64,000 nucleotides of DNA from NCBI RefSeq assembly GCF_004522235.1, contig NZ_SDLT01000017.1, positions 1 to 64,000 on the forward strand, given 5' to 3'. Of the stretch, positions 47,859 through 57,800 are shown piece after piece. The position numbers and the translations under genes are program-made. A model generated the notes under the pieces. That model was not told where the DNA came from. It made no database searches and saw nothing but the letters and a program-made list of their open reading frames with translations. The stretch comes from Amycolatopsis nivea. Lineage in GTDB: Bacteria; Actinomycetota; Actinomycetes; Mycobacteriales; Pseudonocardiaceae. Numbering within the stretch: position 1 is the stretch's first letter; every line of letters begins with the position of its first letter.

Positions 47859-50312
47859 ATGGAACTCTCGCTGATCCGGCGCGACGACGGCGCTTTGGAG
47901 AAGAAGACCGTGGGCAACGCCCTGGTCGTGCACCTCGCCGAGGGGATGACCGGCGAGGCGCAGTCGCTCGCGCTCGGCGTCGCCGCCGATCCGGACCACG
48001 ACCTGGTGGTCGTCGACCTGCCGGTGGATTCGCCGATCACGATGTGGGAATCGGTCGCCAAGGCGCTCCCCCGGCGCCGTCGCGGCGTGCGGCTGGTGAT
48101 CGGCGGCCGTTCGCGCGAGACCACCGCGCTGGCCGGGCAGTGGCTGGCCGAGCGGATCAACCGCCCGGTGCTCGCGCCGGACGGGTCGGTGATCCCGAGC
48201 GCGGGCGGTGCCTTGTTCGTCCACGCCGGGCGCGGCGGCGGCTGGGTGCGGTTCCGGCCGGGCCGTCCGCCGACGTGGGAGGCGAAGCGGTTCCCGCGCC
48301 CGGCCTGGGATTCCGGGATCGCCGCCGAGCTGACCCCGACGAGTTCGCGCGGCGTCGCCGAACCGCTGCCGGGCGGCTTGTGGGTCCGTCCGGTCGGCTT
48401 CGACGCACCCCAGCGGCACCACCGCCGCGCGCTGATCTCCCGGATGCCCGCCCAGCACGACACCATGACGATCGTGCTGGGCTGCCCCGGCTGCCCGCCG
48501 CTGGCACTGGACGACGCGGCCCGGCTGTGGGTGCAGCTGCCGGAGAAGGTGCGGGCCAAGGCGCGGTTCGTCCAGTACGGCCCGATGCAGGTGCCCGGCG
48601 AGGCCGCGATCGGGCAGGCGCTGGCCGATCTGCTGGGCAAGCCGGTCGCGTTCTACGCGGGCGTGCCGGTCGGTTCGCCACAGCTGCCGACCCTGCGGAC
48701 GGTGCTGTACGACGGACGGCTCGGCTGGCGTCCGTTCACCACCGAACTCGGCTACGAACCGGGCTCGGATTCCGTCTTGCCTGAGCTGCTGTCGCACCGT
48801 CCGCCGATCCACGGACTCGACCAGGTCTCTCCGGCGGTGTACTGGTACTCGCCGGACGCGGTGGTCGAGGTCGTGCAGTCCGGGCTGTTGGTGCGTCCGC
48901 CGCAGGACGGTCCTTCGTCGGCCGCGATCCGCGAGATCGGCCTCGATGCCGCGGTGCACAATCTGACCTTTGACGCGGCGGACGAGGGCTCGGCGTCGCG
49001 GATGCGGTTGCTGGCGGAGGATTTGCTGGCGCGGCTGGACGAGCAGACTCGCCGGATGAGCCGGGTGCTGCCTGCTGCCGCGCTGCTTGCGGAGCGTGCG
49101 CGGCCGCGGGTGGTGGCGCGGGCGTTGGACGCGATCGAGTCTGGGCATCCGGTGCCGGTGGTGGCTGCGCCTGCTCCGGCGGCTTATCTGCCGGCGGCTC
49201 CGGCGGCGTTGGGTATTGCCGCGCCGACGGAGGTTCCCGGGGCGATCGCTGCGCCGGTTGCTCCCGTTGCTGCTCCGGTCGCTGCTCCGGCGGAAACTCC
49301 CGCCGAGCCCCCGGTCAAGGTCTCCGCCGCTCCTCCGGCCGCGAAGCCGCTCACGCACCTCGCCCCGGCCGACGTCGCACCGGCCAAGCCCGTCGAACCA
49401 CCGGTCGCCAAGCCCGCGATTCCGGCGTCCACTTCGGACCAGTCGGAACCTCCGGCCAAAGCGGAGCCCGCGCCGAAACCGGCGAAAGCCCCGGCAGAGC
49501 TGCGTTTCCAGGAAACCCCCGGCGCGGAATCGACCGCGCTGCTGCCCAAACGCGGGGCCGACAAGGAACGCCAGTGGCTCCGTAAATCGCTCGGCGCGGA
49601 ATACGGCCTGATGTCGAACACCGTCGCGCGGATCCTGTCCGAGCACCCGGGATTCCAAGGCGTGCTGTCGACGTCGTCCTCGGCAGAGGTGCTGACCGAC
49701 GCGGTGGCGGTGCAGCTTTACCTGTCCCCCAAGGGATCGACGATCGACGCGGGACTGCGGCGCGGCGCGAACGGCCCGCACGTCCCGGTCGCCCGGTGCG
49801 TCGTGGCGGGGCTGAGCAGGCTGCCCTCGCACCGCGGCCCGGCGACCTTCGCCACCGAGCTGCCGCCGTCCGCGTGGCCGCTGCTGGACGGCCGGAAAGT
49901 GCTGACCGAATGGGGTTTCCTCAACGCGCTGACGCAACCGTCGTCCACAGTGGACGGGGAGACGGACGTGCTGGTGTGGTCGATCACCGGACGCCGCACC
50001 AAATTGCTGGAACCGAGCGAGGGCGGCGTCGAAAACCGCGTCCTGTTCGTGCCGGGGACCAGCTTCAAGGTGCTGGAAACGCGCAAACCGGCTGCCGGTG
50101 CGCGCGGCGCGGTGCTGCTGCGGGAGCTGACCGCGAGCGAGATCGACGAGACCGGCCGGGTGGCGAACGACCGGGCTTCGCTGGACGAGCTGGCCATGAA
50201 TTCGCTCCGGCAGACGGTGCAGACGTGGGCGGAAGCGGGCGAGGACCTGGTCCGGACCGTGATGGACGAGCAGGCCGCGGAGCGGTTCGGGGCGCTCCCG
50301 GGCCTGGCGTGA
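47859..50312 (+). CDS. 817-aa ESX-locus protein with ADP-ribosyltransferase-like C-terminus
   Basis: No full-length family recognised. There is no signal or membrane helix. Residues about 1-400 look like a folded alpha/beta region (LVVVDLPVDSPITMWESVA, TIVLGCPGCPPLALDDA). An Ala/Pro/Val-rich linker spans about 430-560. The C-terminal part (about 570-817) has an ADP-ribosyltransferase-like order: CVVAGLSRLPSHRGPATF, LTEWGFLNALTQPSST, and RVLFVPGTSFKVLETR, recalling the conserved R, S-x-S and E/Q-x-E/VLFPPGT stretches. The last acidic pair reads E-N-R, so the catalytic glutamate may be lost. Context suggests a structural or regulatory part of the secretion system. Confidence 0.82.
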   Translation: MELSLIRRDDGALEKKTVGNALVVHLAEGMTGEAQSLALGVAADPDHDLVVVDLPVDSPITMWESVAKALPRRRRGVRLVIGGRSRETTALAGQWLAERINRPVLAPDGSVIPSAGGALFVHAGRGGGWVRFRPGRPPTWEAKRFPRPAWDSGIAAELTPTSSRGVAEPLPGGLWVRPVGFDAPQRHHRRALISRMPAQHDTMTIVLGCPGCPPLALDDAARLWVQLPEKVRAKARFVQYGPMQVPGEAAIGQALADLLGKPVAFYAGVPVGSPQLPTLRTVLYDGRLGWRPFTTELGYEPGSDSVLPELLSHRPPIHGLDQVSPAVYWYSPDAVVEVVQSGLLVRPPQDGPSSAAIREIGLDAAVHNLTFDAADEGSASRMRLLAEDLLARLDEQTRRMSRVLPAAALLAERARPRVVARALDAIESGHPVPVVAAPAPAAYLPAAPAALGIAAPTEVPGAIAAPVAPVAAPVAAPAETPAEPPVKVSAAPPAAKPLTHLAPADVAPAKPVEPPVAKPAIPASTSDQSEPPAKAEPAPKPAKAPAELRFQETPGAESTALLPKRGADKERQWLRKSLGAEYGLMSNTVARILSEHPGFQGVLSTSSSAEVLTDAVAVQLYLSPKGSTIDAGLRRGANGPHVPVARCVVAGLSRLPSHRGPATFATELPPSAWPLLDGRKVLTEWGFLNALTQPSSTVDGETDVLVWSITGRRTKLLEPSEGGVENRVLFVPGTSFKVLETRKPAAGARGAVLLRELTASEIDETGRVANDRASLDELAMNSLRQTVQTWAEAGEDLVRTVMDEQAAERFGALPGLA

Positions 50313-50331
50313 GTGCGGAGAGGCGGAGACG

Positions 50332-53300
50332 ATGAACCGACAGCTGCTCGTGGTCGGCAGCGACCGGCCGGGTGCCTTCGGAACCATCGGCGCGGCGCTG
50401 GCGCAGGCGCAGCCGGGGGCGACGATCAGCGTGCACCCCGGCCGGTACGAGGAAAACCTCGTGGTGGACCGGATGGTGTCGCTGGTGGCCGAACAGGGCG
50501 CGGGCACCGTGGAAATCGTGGCGAACACCGGGAGCGTGCTCGTCGCGAACGCCGAGGCGGTGCAGCTCAGCGGGTTCGTCCTCACCGGCGTCGACGACCA
50601 GCTGGTCACGGTGGACGTCGTGCGCGGCGAGGCGGCGCTCGACGGCTGCCGGTTGTCCGGGACCTCGTGGGCGACGCTGCTGGCCCGGTTGGAGGGCTCG
50701 CTCGCACTGCGGGGCTGCACGGTGACGAGCACCGGCGGTGCCGGGGTCGTGGTCGCGTCGCCGGTGCAATCGGCCATTGAGGACACTGAGATCGTCGACG
50801 CCGCGTCGTCCGGCGTTGTGGTGGCCGAGACCGGTTCGGTGCTGCTGCGCCGCTGCGTGGTGCAGGGCGCGGCGGGCAACGGGGTGTGCGTCAATGGCGA
50901 AGCGGTCGCGATTGTCGAGCAGTGCGAGATCGTCGGCGCGCAGAAACCGGCGATGGTCGTGGAGCAGCAAGGACGCGCGACGATCACCGGGCTCACCGTG
51001 CGGGACAGCGCGAATGTCGACCTGTACGTGACCAGTAAGGGCCGGGTTTCCGTTGCGTCGTCGCAGTTCCGTTCGGCGCCGATGCAGGCCGCGCACATCG
51101 CCGCGTCCGCCGAGCCGTTACTGCGCGAATGCGTGTTCGCCGGGGCGGGCGCGAACGCGGTGCAGGCCACCGGAGCCGCCGCGCCGCAGTTCGTGGACTG
51201 CACTTTTGAAGGCTCACCGGTCACGATCCTGGTCGACGACCAGGCGCGGCCGCGGTTCGAGCGCGCGACCGTGCGTGGCTCGACGCACACTGCGATGTCG
51301 GTCAGCGCCGACGCCGCGGTGACCGTCGGCGGGCTGCGGATGACGCCGGACAGCGGCGTCGGGATCGTCCTTTCCGGACAGTCCACCTTGGACCTCGCGG
51401 ACGCCTCCATCGACACCGGCCGGGAAACCGGGGTGCAGGTCACCGAGGACGCCCGGCTGACCGTGGCCGACCTTCGAGTCGATTCGACCTCCGACAAGGC
51501 AGTCTCGTTCGCTAGCGGCGCGCCGTCCTCGGCGAAGTCGGTGCAGGTGCGCGGCGGCGGTCTGCACCTTGGCGGTACTGCGGAAATTTCCTTGCAGGAC
51601 TGCGAGATCATTGATTCCACTGGGGACGGAATCACCGTCGGTACGACGCTGACCGCTTCCCGCTGCCGGGTGCGCAATGCGCGCGGCAACGGCGTGTACG
51701 TCGCTGCTCAGGCGTCGTTCACCGAATGCGAGATCCTCGGCGCGGGCGAGGACGGCTTCCACGTGGAAACCACCGAGCCGGTCAGCATCCGCGATTGCGT
51801 GGTCAACGACGCGTCGGGCGAACTCGTGAGCGGCGAGCACGCGGACGTGGACAACCTGAGCACCGATTCCGCCCGGACCGCGGAGCCGGTGCCCGCCAGT
51901 CCGCCGAGCGACTTCGCGACCGCCGACCAGACCGTGAGCGAGGCGGCGGGCGAGGTGCTCGAAGGCCCGCTGGGCGATCTGGAGGCGCTGGTCGGGCTCG
52001 CCGGGGTGAAGAAGGAAGTCACCGGCCTGATCAACCTGATCAAGATGTCGCAGATGCGCGAGCGGATGGGCCTGCCGATGCCGCCGATGTCGCGGCATCT
52101 GGTGTTCGCGGGCCCGCCCGGCACCGGCAAGACGACCGTCGCCCGGCTGTACGGCACGGTGCTCGCCGAACTCGGGATCCTGTCGAAGGGGCACATGATC
52201 GAGGTGGCCCGCCAGGACCTGGTCGGCCAGTACATCGGGTCCACCGCGATCAAGACGACCGAGGTCGTCGAGAAGGCCGTCGGCGGGGTGCTGTTCATCG
52301 ACGAGGCGTACACGCTGAGCGCGCCGACCGGCGGTTCCGGTCCGGACTTCGGGCAGGAAGCCATCGACGCGCTGATGAAGATCATGGAGGACCAGCGCGA
52401 TTCGCTGGTGGTGATCGTCGCGGGCTATTCCGAGCAGATGGAACAGTTCCTGCAGTCGAACCCCGGTCTCGCTTCGCGGTTCACGCGCACCATCGAATTC
52501 CCGAACTACAGCGTCGACGAACTGGTCACCATCACGACCGGCCTGACCCGCAAGCACTACTACGAAATGACCGACGACGCGCTCGCCGCGCTGCGCGAGT
52601 ATTTCGAACGGGTGCCGAAGAACTCGACATTCGGCAACGGTCGCGTCGCGCGCAAGCTGTTCGAGGCGATGGTGAACAACCAGGCGTCGCGGCTGGCGCT
52701 TTATCCGCCGTCCAAAGACATCGAGCTGAACCGCCTCACCGCCGACGATCTTCAGGCCGAGCTGGCGCAACTTCCTTCCGCCGCGAAGTCAACGGTTTCG
52801 GTCACCGCCGATCCCGCTGCCGCAGTTTCGACCAGCGCGGGCTGGAAACGCCTCAGCGGCTTGGTCGGTCAGAAATCGGTGCGAGAGAACGCCGAACGGC
52901 TGCTGCTCAAACTCGGCCGGCTCACCCACGAACGGCAACCGCTCGGCCACCAGGCCAACCTGGTGATCAGCGGCAAACGCGGCACCGGACGGTCGGAGTA
53001 CGCGAAACTGTACGCGCAAATCCTCTCCGAATTCGGCATGGCTCCGATGGGCCAGCTGGTGCACCGCAACCTCGCCGAAGAGCTTTCCCCGCAATGGCCC
53101 GGCCAAGCCGAACACCTCGTCCGGGCCGCCGTGGAGGACGCTTCCGGCGGCACCCTGGTCGTCGACCTGGACGGCGACTGGGACACCTCGCCGCACACCC
53201 CCGGCATCGAAGCCCTGGAAGCGCTGTCCGAAATGATCGCCCGCCGCCCCGCCGATCCGGTCGTGGTATTCACCGGCGAAAGCGACCGCGTCGGCGAACT

Positions 53301-53619
53301 GCTCGCGCAACTGCCCACCCTGCGCGACGCGTTGCCGTACGGCTGGCAACTCGGCGAGTACACAGTGGACGAACTCGCCGAGATCGCCGTGCGGTTGCTG
53401 GTCCGCCGCGGCCACGAGGTCCCCGACGACGTCCGCGACGCCCTCGCCCACGAGTTGTCCGCCGCGTCCGACCACACCGCCTTCGCCGCGCACGAACTGG
53501 CCCGCACGCTGTCGGCCGCCGCCGCGTCCCGCACGCTCGCCGCCGCCGACCTGCGCGGCATCCGCCCGCCCGACACCGGTGCCATGGCCCTCGGGCCCGG
53601 CCTCGCCTCGGTCGGCTGA
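50332..53619 (+). CDS. Beta-helix protein fused to two EccA/CbxX-type AAA modules
   Basis: The 1095-aa protein has three parts. Residues about 15-520 form a right-handed parallel beta-helix of about 22-residue turns (for example GGAGVVVASPVQSAIEDTEI, SSGVVVAETGSVLLRRCVV, AGNGVCVNGEAVAIVEQCEI), the NosD/pectate-lyase type. Residues about 555-820 are a CbxX/CfqX AAA module as in EccA: GLAGVKKEVTGLINLIKM, Walker A GPPGTGKTT (594), Walker B GVLFIDEAYTL, and ASRFTRTIEF. Residues about 840-1085 are a second module whose Walker A is GKRGTGRSE (881), with Arg in place of Lys. EccA proteins recognise and unfold or release ESX substrates. Confidence 0.9.
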   Translation: MNRQLLVVGSDRPGAFGTIGAALAQAQPGATISVHPGRYEENLVVDRMVSLVAEQGAGTVEIVANTGSVLVANAEAVQLSGFVLTGVDDQLVTVDVVRGEAALDGCRLSGTSWATLLARLEGSLALRGCTVTSTGGAGVVVASPVQSAIEDTEIVDAASSGVVVAETGSVLLRRCVVQGAAGNGVCVNGEAVAIVEQCEIVGAQKPAMVVEQQGRATITGLTVRDSANVDLYVTSKGRVSVASSQFRSAPMQAAHIAASAEPLLRECVFAGAGANAVQATGAAAPQFVDCTFEGSPVTILVDDQARPRFERATVRGSTHTAMSVSADAAVTVGGLRMTPDSGVGIVLSGQSTLDLADASIDTGRETGVQVTEDARLTVADLRVDSTSDKAVSFASGAPSSAKSVQVRGGGLHLGGTAEISLQDCEIIDSTGDGITVGTTLTASRCRVRNARGNGVYVAAQASFTECEILGAGEDGFHVETTEPVSIRDCVVNDASGELVSGEHADVDNLSTDSARTAEPVPASPPSDFATADQTVSEAAGEVLEGPLGDLEALVGLAGVKKEVTGLINLIKMSQMRERMGLPMPPMSRHLVFAGPPGTGKTTVARLYGTVLAELGILSKGHMIEVARQDLVGQYIGSTAIKTTEVVEKAVGGVLFIDEAYTLSAPTGGSGPDFGQEAIDALMKIMEDQRDSLVVIVAGYSEQMEQFLQSNPGLASRFTRTIEFPNYSVDELVTITTGLTRKHYYEMTDDALAALREYFERVPKNSTFGNGRVARKLFEAMVNNQASRLALYPPSKDIELNRLTADDLQAELAQLPSAAKSTVSVTADPAAAVSTSAGWKRLSGLVGQKSVRENAERLLLKLGRLTHERQPLGHQANLVISGKRGTGRSEYAKLYAQILSEFGMAPMGQLVHRNLAEELSPQWPGQAEHLVRAAVEDASGGTLVVDLDGDWDTSPHTPGIEALEALSEMIARRPADPVVVFTGESDRVGELLAQLPTLRDALPYGWQLGEYTVDELAEIAVRLLVRRGHEVPDDVRDALAHELSAASDHTAFAAHELARTLSAAAASRTLAAADLRGIRPPDTGAMALGPGLASVG

Positions 53620-53638
53620 ACCCTCGGGAGGAGACCCG

Positions 53639-54037
53639 ATGAGCACGCACTACGAAAAAATGCTCGAGGACGCGATGGCCGCTTACCAGCACCAGCGCGA
53701 CCATTTCGACCAAGCCCGCCAGGACGTCGAAACCGCCACCAGCACCGTTACTTCCGCTCGCCGTGAGGTGACCGCGACTGTCGGCCGTACCGGCGAATTG
53801 ACCGAACTTTCCTTCCCCACCAGCGCGTACAAACGCATGGCTCCCGCCGAACTGGCCTCGGTGATCGTGCAGACCGTCTCCGCCGCCCGGCAGAAATCCG
53901 TCGCCGCGGCCGCGGAAATGATGGCCCCCATGCTGCCGCCGGGCATTTCCGCGGAGGATTTGATGAGCGGAAAAGTGGACGTCAACGCCCTGTTCTCGGC
54001 GCGGGTGCCGGGATTCGACGAAGGGAACCTGCCGTGA
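53639..54037 (+). CDS. YbaB/EbfC-like protein of ESX/toxin operon
   Basis: The 132-aa product has a YbaB/EbfC-like profile: a long N-terminal helix EKMLEDAMAAYQHQRDHFDQ, a beta hairpin REVTATVGRTGELTELSFP and a second helix MAPAELASVIVQTVSAARQ. Such proteins are often encoded directly upstream of WXG-like substrates in actinobacteria and may act as chaperones or DNA binders. GGGAGGAG lies before the ATG. It overlaps the next gene by GTGA, so the two products are probably partners. Confidence 0.85.
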   Translation: MSTHYEKMLEDAMAAYQHQRDHFDQARQDVETATSTVTSARREVTATVGRTGELTELSFPTSAYKRMAPAELASVIVQTVSAARQKSVAAAAEMMAPMLPPGISAEDLMSGKVDVNALFSARVPGFDEGNLP

Positions 54038-54777
54038 CCGACCAATTTTTCGTCGACGCCGACGGCCTGGACGGAGGCCGCGACGGCTTCGACGGCAAGA
54101 GCGCCGAACTGCGCACGCTGGCCCAGCGGGTGCAAAGCCTGGCAAACCCCAGCCGGATCCAGGACGCGGCCGGGAATGACAAGAACGGCAACGAATTCTC
54201 GAAAACGCACATCCAGTCGGCGGCCGAGATCTACAACGGCATCAACGCGTGGGCGCTGGCCGTGGAAGCGACCCGCGACGCGATCGGCGACATGGCGACG
54301 TCGTTCCGCGAGGCCGACCAGGGTGCTTTCGACGGGTCCAATGCCCTGTTCAAGAACTTCACCGACCTGCACGAGAAGGTCACCAAGTCCGACCCCGGAG
54401 GCGGGTCGGACGCCCCTCCGACCGAGTACCGGCGCGGCGTACGAATCCAAAACAGAGTGCTGGGCAAATCCCCGGAAGCCGAAGACGACGGCTGGACCGC
54501 GGCGAAGAGCGTCCGGGCCCGGATTCCGGATCGCGGCCAGGAACCGTTGCCTGACGAGGAACCGCGTTTGAAGCACCTGTCGATCGGACGCCCGGTTCAG
54601 CACAAGGTCGTGACCCCGCTGCAGCCGACAGAATCGACCGTCTTCGTCCGCTCGCAAAAGCCGGTGCACGCGGTCGAGGGCGAAGTCACGCACCCTCTGG
54701 AGCCCGCCGAACTCTGGGAACCCGCGAAGTCGATCCCCGCCCAGCCGCCGGTCACCCCGGAAGAACCCGTTTCCTGA
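54034..54777 (+). CDS. Esp/WXG100-like helical protein upstream of giant effector
   Basis: The 247-aa product opens with FFVDADGLDGGRDGFDGKSA, a start common to ESX-associated Esp-type proteins, and has a helical hairpin (about 20-115) with GINAWALAVEATRDAIGDMA. The rest (about 120-247) is charged and proline-rich, likely flexible. It begins in the stop of the YbaB-like gene (GTGA) and is 30 bases upstream of the giant gene. This trio, YbaB-like, Esp-like and large WXG-like effector, is typical of type VII toxin operons, where the small helical partner helps export. Confidence 0.82.
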   Translation: MTDQFFVDADGLDGGRDGFDGKSAELRTLAQRVQSLANPSRIQDAAGNDKNGNEFSKTHIQSAAEIYNGINAWALAVEATRDAIGDMATSFREADQGAFDGSNALFKNFTDLHEKVTKSDPGGGSDAPPTEYRRGVRIQNRVLGKSPEAEDDGWTAAKSVRARIPDRGQEPLPDEEPRLKHLSIGRPVQHKVVTPLQPTESTVFVRSQKPVHAVEGEVTHPLEPAELWEPAKSIPAQPPVTPEEPVS

Positions 54778-54807
54778 TTTTCCTCGCGCCAAGGAGGTGC
54801 CCCCGCG

Positions 54808-57800
54808 ATGAGTCTCATGGTGGACCCCAGCCTGAACTGGGTGTTCTACATCATCGCGGGCGACGCCTGGCCGCAGGGCGACGAGGACAAAGCCCGCGAA
54901 CTGGCCGCCGAGTGGGATCAGGTCGCGCAGGAGATTTCCGCTGCTGGCACTGGTTTCAGCCAGCTGGCGGAGCAGGTAGTGTCCAATGTGGGCGGTGAGG
55001 TGGCGACCAACTTCGCCGACTACGCCAACAAACTCAGCACCATGGGCGCCGGTTTCTCCTACCGCGCCCAGCAGCAAGCCGCCGCCCTGCGCGAATACGC
55101 GTTGAATGTGGAAAACGCAAAATACGGCATCCTCATCTCCATCGCCGTCACCGCAGCGGACCTGATCTGGGCGATGACGAACCCGTTCACCGCCCCGCTG
55201 ATCCCGGGAATCTGGGCCGCCGGGCGGACCGCGGTGATGCAGATCGAACGCTCGCTGATGTCGCGCCTGATGAGCCTGCTGTCGAGGGTCGCGCGAGAGG
55301 CCGCGCAGGAAGCCGCGGAAGAGGCGGCAGAGGAGATGCTCGCCGAGTTCATCCAAATCGCGCAGGGCAACCGGGACGGCTTCGACTGGAAACAAATCGG
55401 CCAGAACGCCGCGCTGGGCGCGATCGGCGGCGCGTTCGCCGCGGGCGCGCACAGCGGCCTGGGCAAGTGGGGCCACAACGTCTTCGGCGCGGCCGGCGTC
55501 GAAGCGGCGACCGAGGTAGTAGTCGGCCTGGCCGGCGCGGGTCTGTTCGGCGGAGACCTGGACAGCCTGGGCTGGGGCGCCCTGAACGGCGGCCTCAGCG
55601 GCGCCGCTACGCACGGCGCCCATCACGCGGGCCAAAACCTGCACGACAAACTCACCGGCGGCGGTGGCGGCGGTGAGGGGAAGGGCCCGAACGACCCCGG
55701 CGGGGAGAACGGGACCGGGAACATCAAGGTGGACCCGGTCAACGGCCCTAACGGCCTTGGCGGTTCCGGCGATCCGAGGGGTCTCGGCCCTGGCGATTCG
55801 GGCGGCTCCGGTCCTGGTGGCTCTGGCCCTGGCGGCTCCAACGGCTCTGGCCCCCATGGCTCCGGCGGCACCGGCCCTGGCGGCGCTGGCCCTGGCGGCT
55901 CCAACAGCTCCGGTTCCCATGGCTCCGATGGCACCGGCCCTGGTGGCACCGGCTCCGGCGGCACCGGCCTGGGCGGCACCAACAGCTCCGATCCACACGG
56001 CTCCGGCGGCTCCGGTTCCCGTGGCTCTGGCCCTGGTGACGCCAACGCCCCCGGCAATTCCGGCCCGGGCGGCGCTAATAGTTCCAGCAACTCCGGCAAC
56101 AACGCCCCGCACAGCGACGGCCAGAACAACTCCACCTCCCCAGACACCAACTCCGCCAGCAACTCGCCTGGCAGCCAGAACTCCCCCAACGGCTCGACGA
56201 CCGGCGGTGCCTCGAACTCCGCGCCCGGCACGCCCAACCCCACACCCGACGCACACTCGACGAACGGCAACCCGTCGACCGGAGACCCCGCCACCAACTC
56301 AAGCTCAGCGAACGCCTCCCACACCCCAACCTCACCCGGTGCCAACTCCCCTTCAACGGGCGACCCCAACTCCGCGAACAACGCCCCCCACTCCGACCCC
56401 ACCACCAGCAACGCTCCCGCGAACGGCTCGGCCAGCAATCCCGCGCCGCAGTCACCCGGCAGCAACCCCGCTGGTTCGTCCGGCAGCACGAACGACAACA
56501 CCCCCGCCACTGGCTCGACCCCTCCCAGCAGCGGCCCCAGCACCGGAAACCAGGGCGGGAGCAACACCACCAGCCCCACCCCCGACCAGAACCCCGGCAC
56601 GAATGGCGGCCACAACACTGGCCCTGGCACGAGCGCTGGAAACCCGAGCACCAGTCCCGACGCAAATGCCGGAAACCCCAGCACCAGTTCCAACACAGGC
56701 GCCGGGAACCCCAACACCAATCCCGACGCAAATGCCGGGAACCCCAACACCAATCCCGACGCAAATGCCGGAAACCCCAGCACCGGTCCCAACGCAGGCA
56801 CCGGGAACCCGAGCATCAATCCAGGCACGAACTCCGCCCCGAATCCGGGCGCGAACACCGGTCCCGGCACCAACCCGTCGCCCAGCACGATCACCAACCC
56901 AGGCACCAGCACCAGCCCGTCCCCCGGCACCAACCCCGGAGCCAGCACCAACCCACCCTCCGGGGCAAACACCAACCCCAGCACTAGTCCGAACCCCGGG
57001 GCAAACACCAATCCCAGTGGCAGCACAAGCCCGTCAACCAGCACAAACACCAGCCCAGGCTCCACTCCCGCCAATCAAGGCACGAACGGTGCCGACCACC
57101 ACGCCGCGCCGCCCCCGTCCACGCCGGACTCGGTCAAAACCGGGACCCCCACCCCGCCACCGTCCACACCCACCCCCGCCGGGCCGCGAGACTCGACCCC
57201 TTCGACCCCGGATTCACCGGCCAACCCCGCCACCAGCCCATCACCGAGCGGCCACCCTGTCTCGCCGCCCGCGACCGGCGCCACCCACACGCCCACCCCG
57301 CACCACGACACCGGCCTCCCCGGCTTCGGCGGCCAGAACGCGTCCCCGCACTCCGTCACCGACACCAGCCAGGCGAACGGCTCTTCGAACCCGACGCCCC
57401 GCCCCGGTCCGGACACCGCCCCCGACCCGTCCGGCCACACCGGCCCGGTTCCCTCGACCAACGCTTCTTCAAGCTCGTCGCCCGGCCCGAACGTCACCGC
57501 CTCCCCGGCCCCGTCCGCTCAGCATGGCCCCGAGACGAACTCGTCACCTGACTCCGTCCGCACCCCGAACACCAGCCCGAGTTCCACCAGCACCAACCCG
57601 GACCCGGCGACCGCCCAGCAGACCAAGCCGGTGCCTCCGCCGACGTCAACCAGCGTCAAGGGCATCGACTCCACCCCAAGCCCCTCCCCGAAAACCACCG
57701 TCGACGGCTCGAACCCCGCAACCGAACCGAGCCCCGTCCGGACCTCGGTCACCGGCCCGACGACCGGCAACCTCAACCCGGCAACCAACCCGGGCTCCAG

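Noticed and set aside
47859..50312. The 817-aa protein as the missing outer half of EccB split by a frameshift
   Set aside because: It has its own AGGAGG and ATG, opens with a new fold, has no secretion signal, and lacks the EccB external-domain sequence. No frame continues EccB past the stop.
37433..51689. Very long minus-strand open frames opposite the ESX genes (also 59653-62304)
   Set aside because: They arise from high GC3 bias, which removes stops from antisense frames. Their translations are Arg/Ala/Gly-rich, lack family signatures and have no ribosome sites, while the plus-strand frames carry clear ESX domains.
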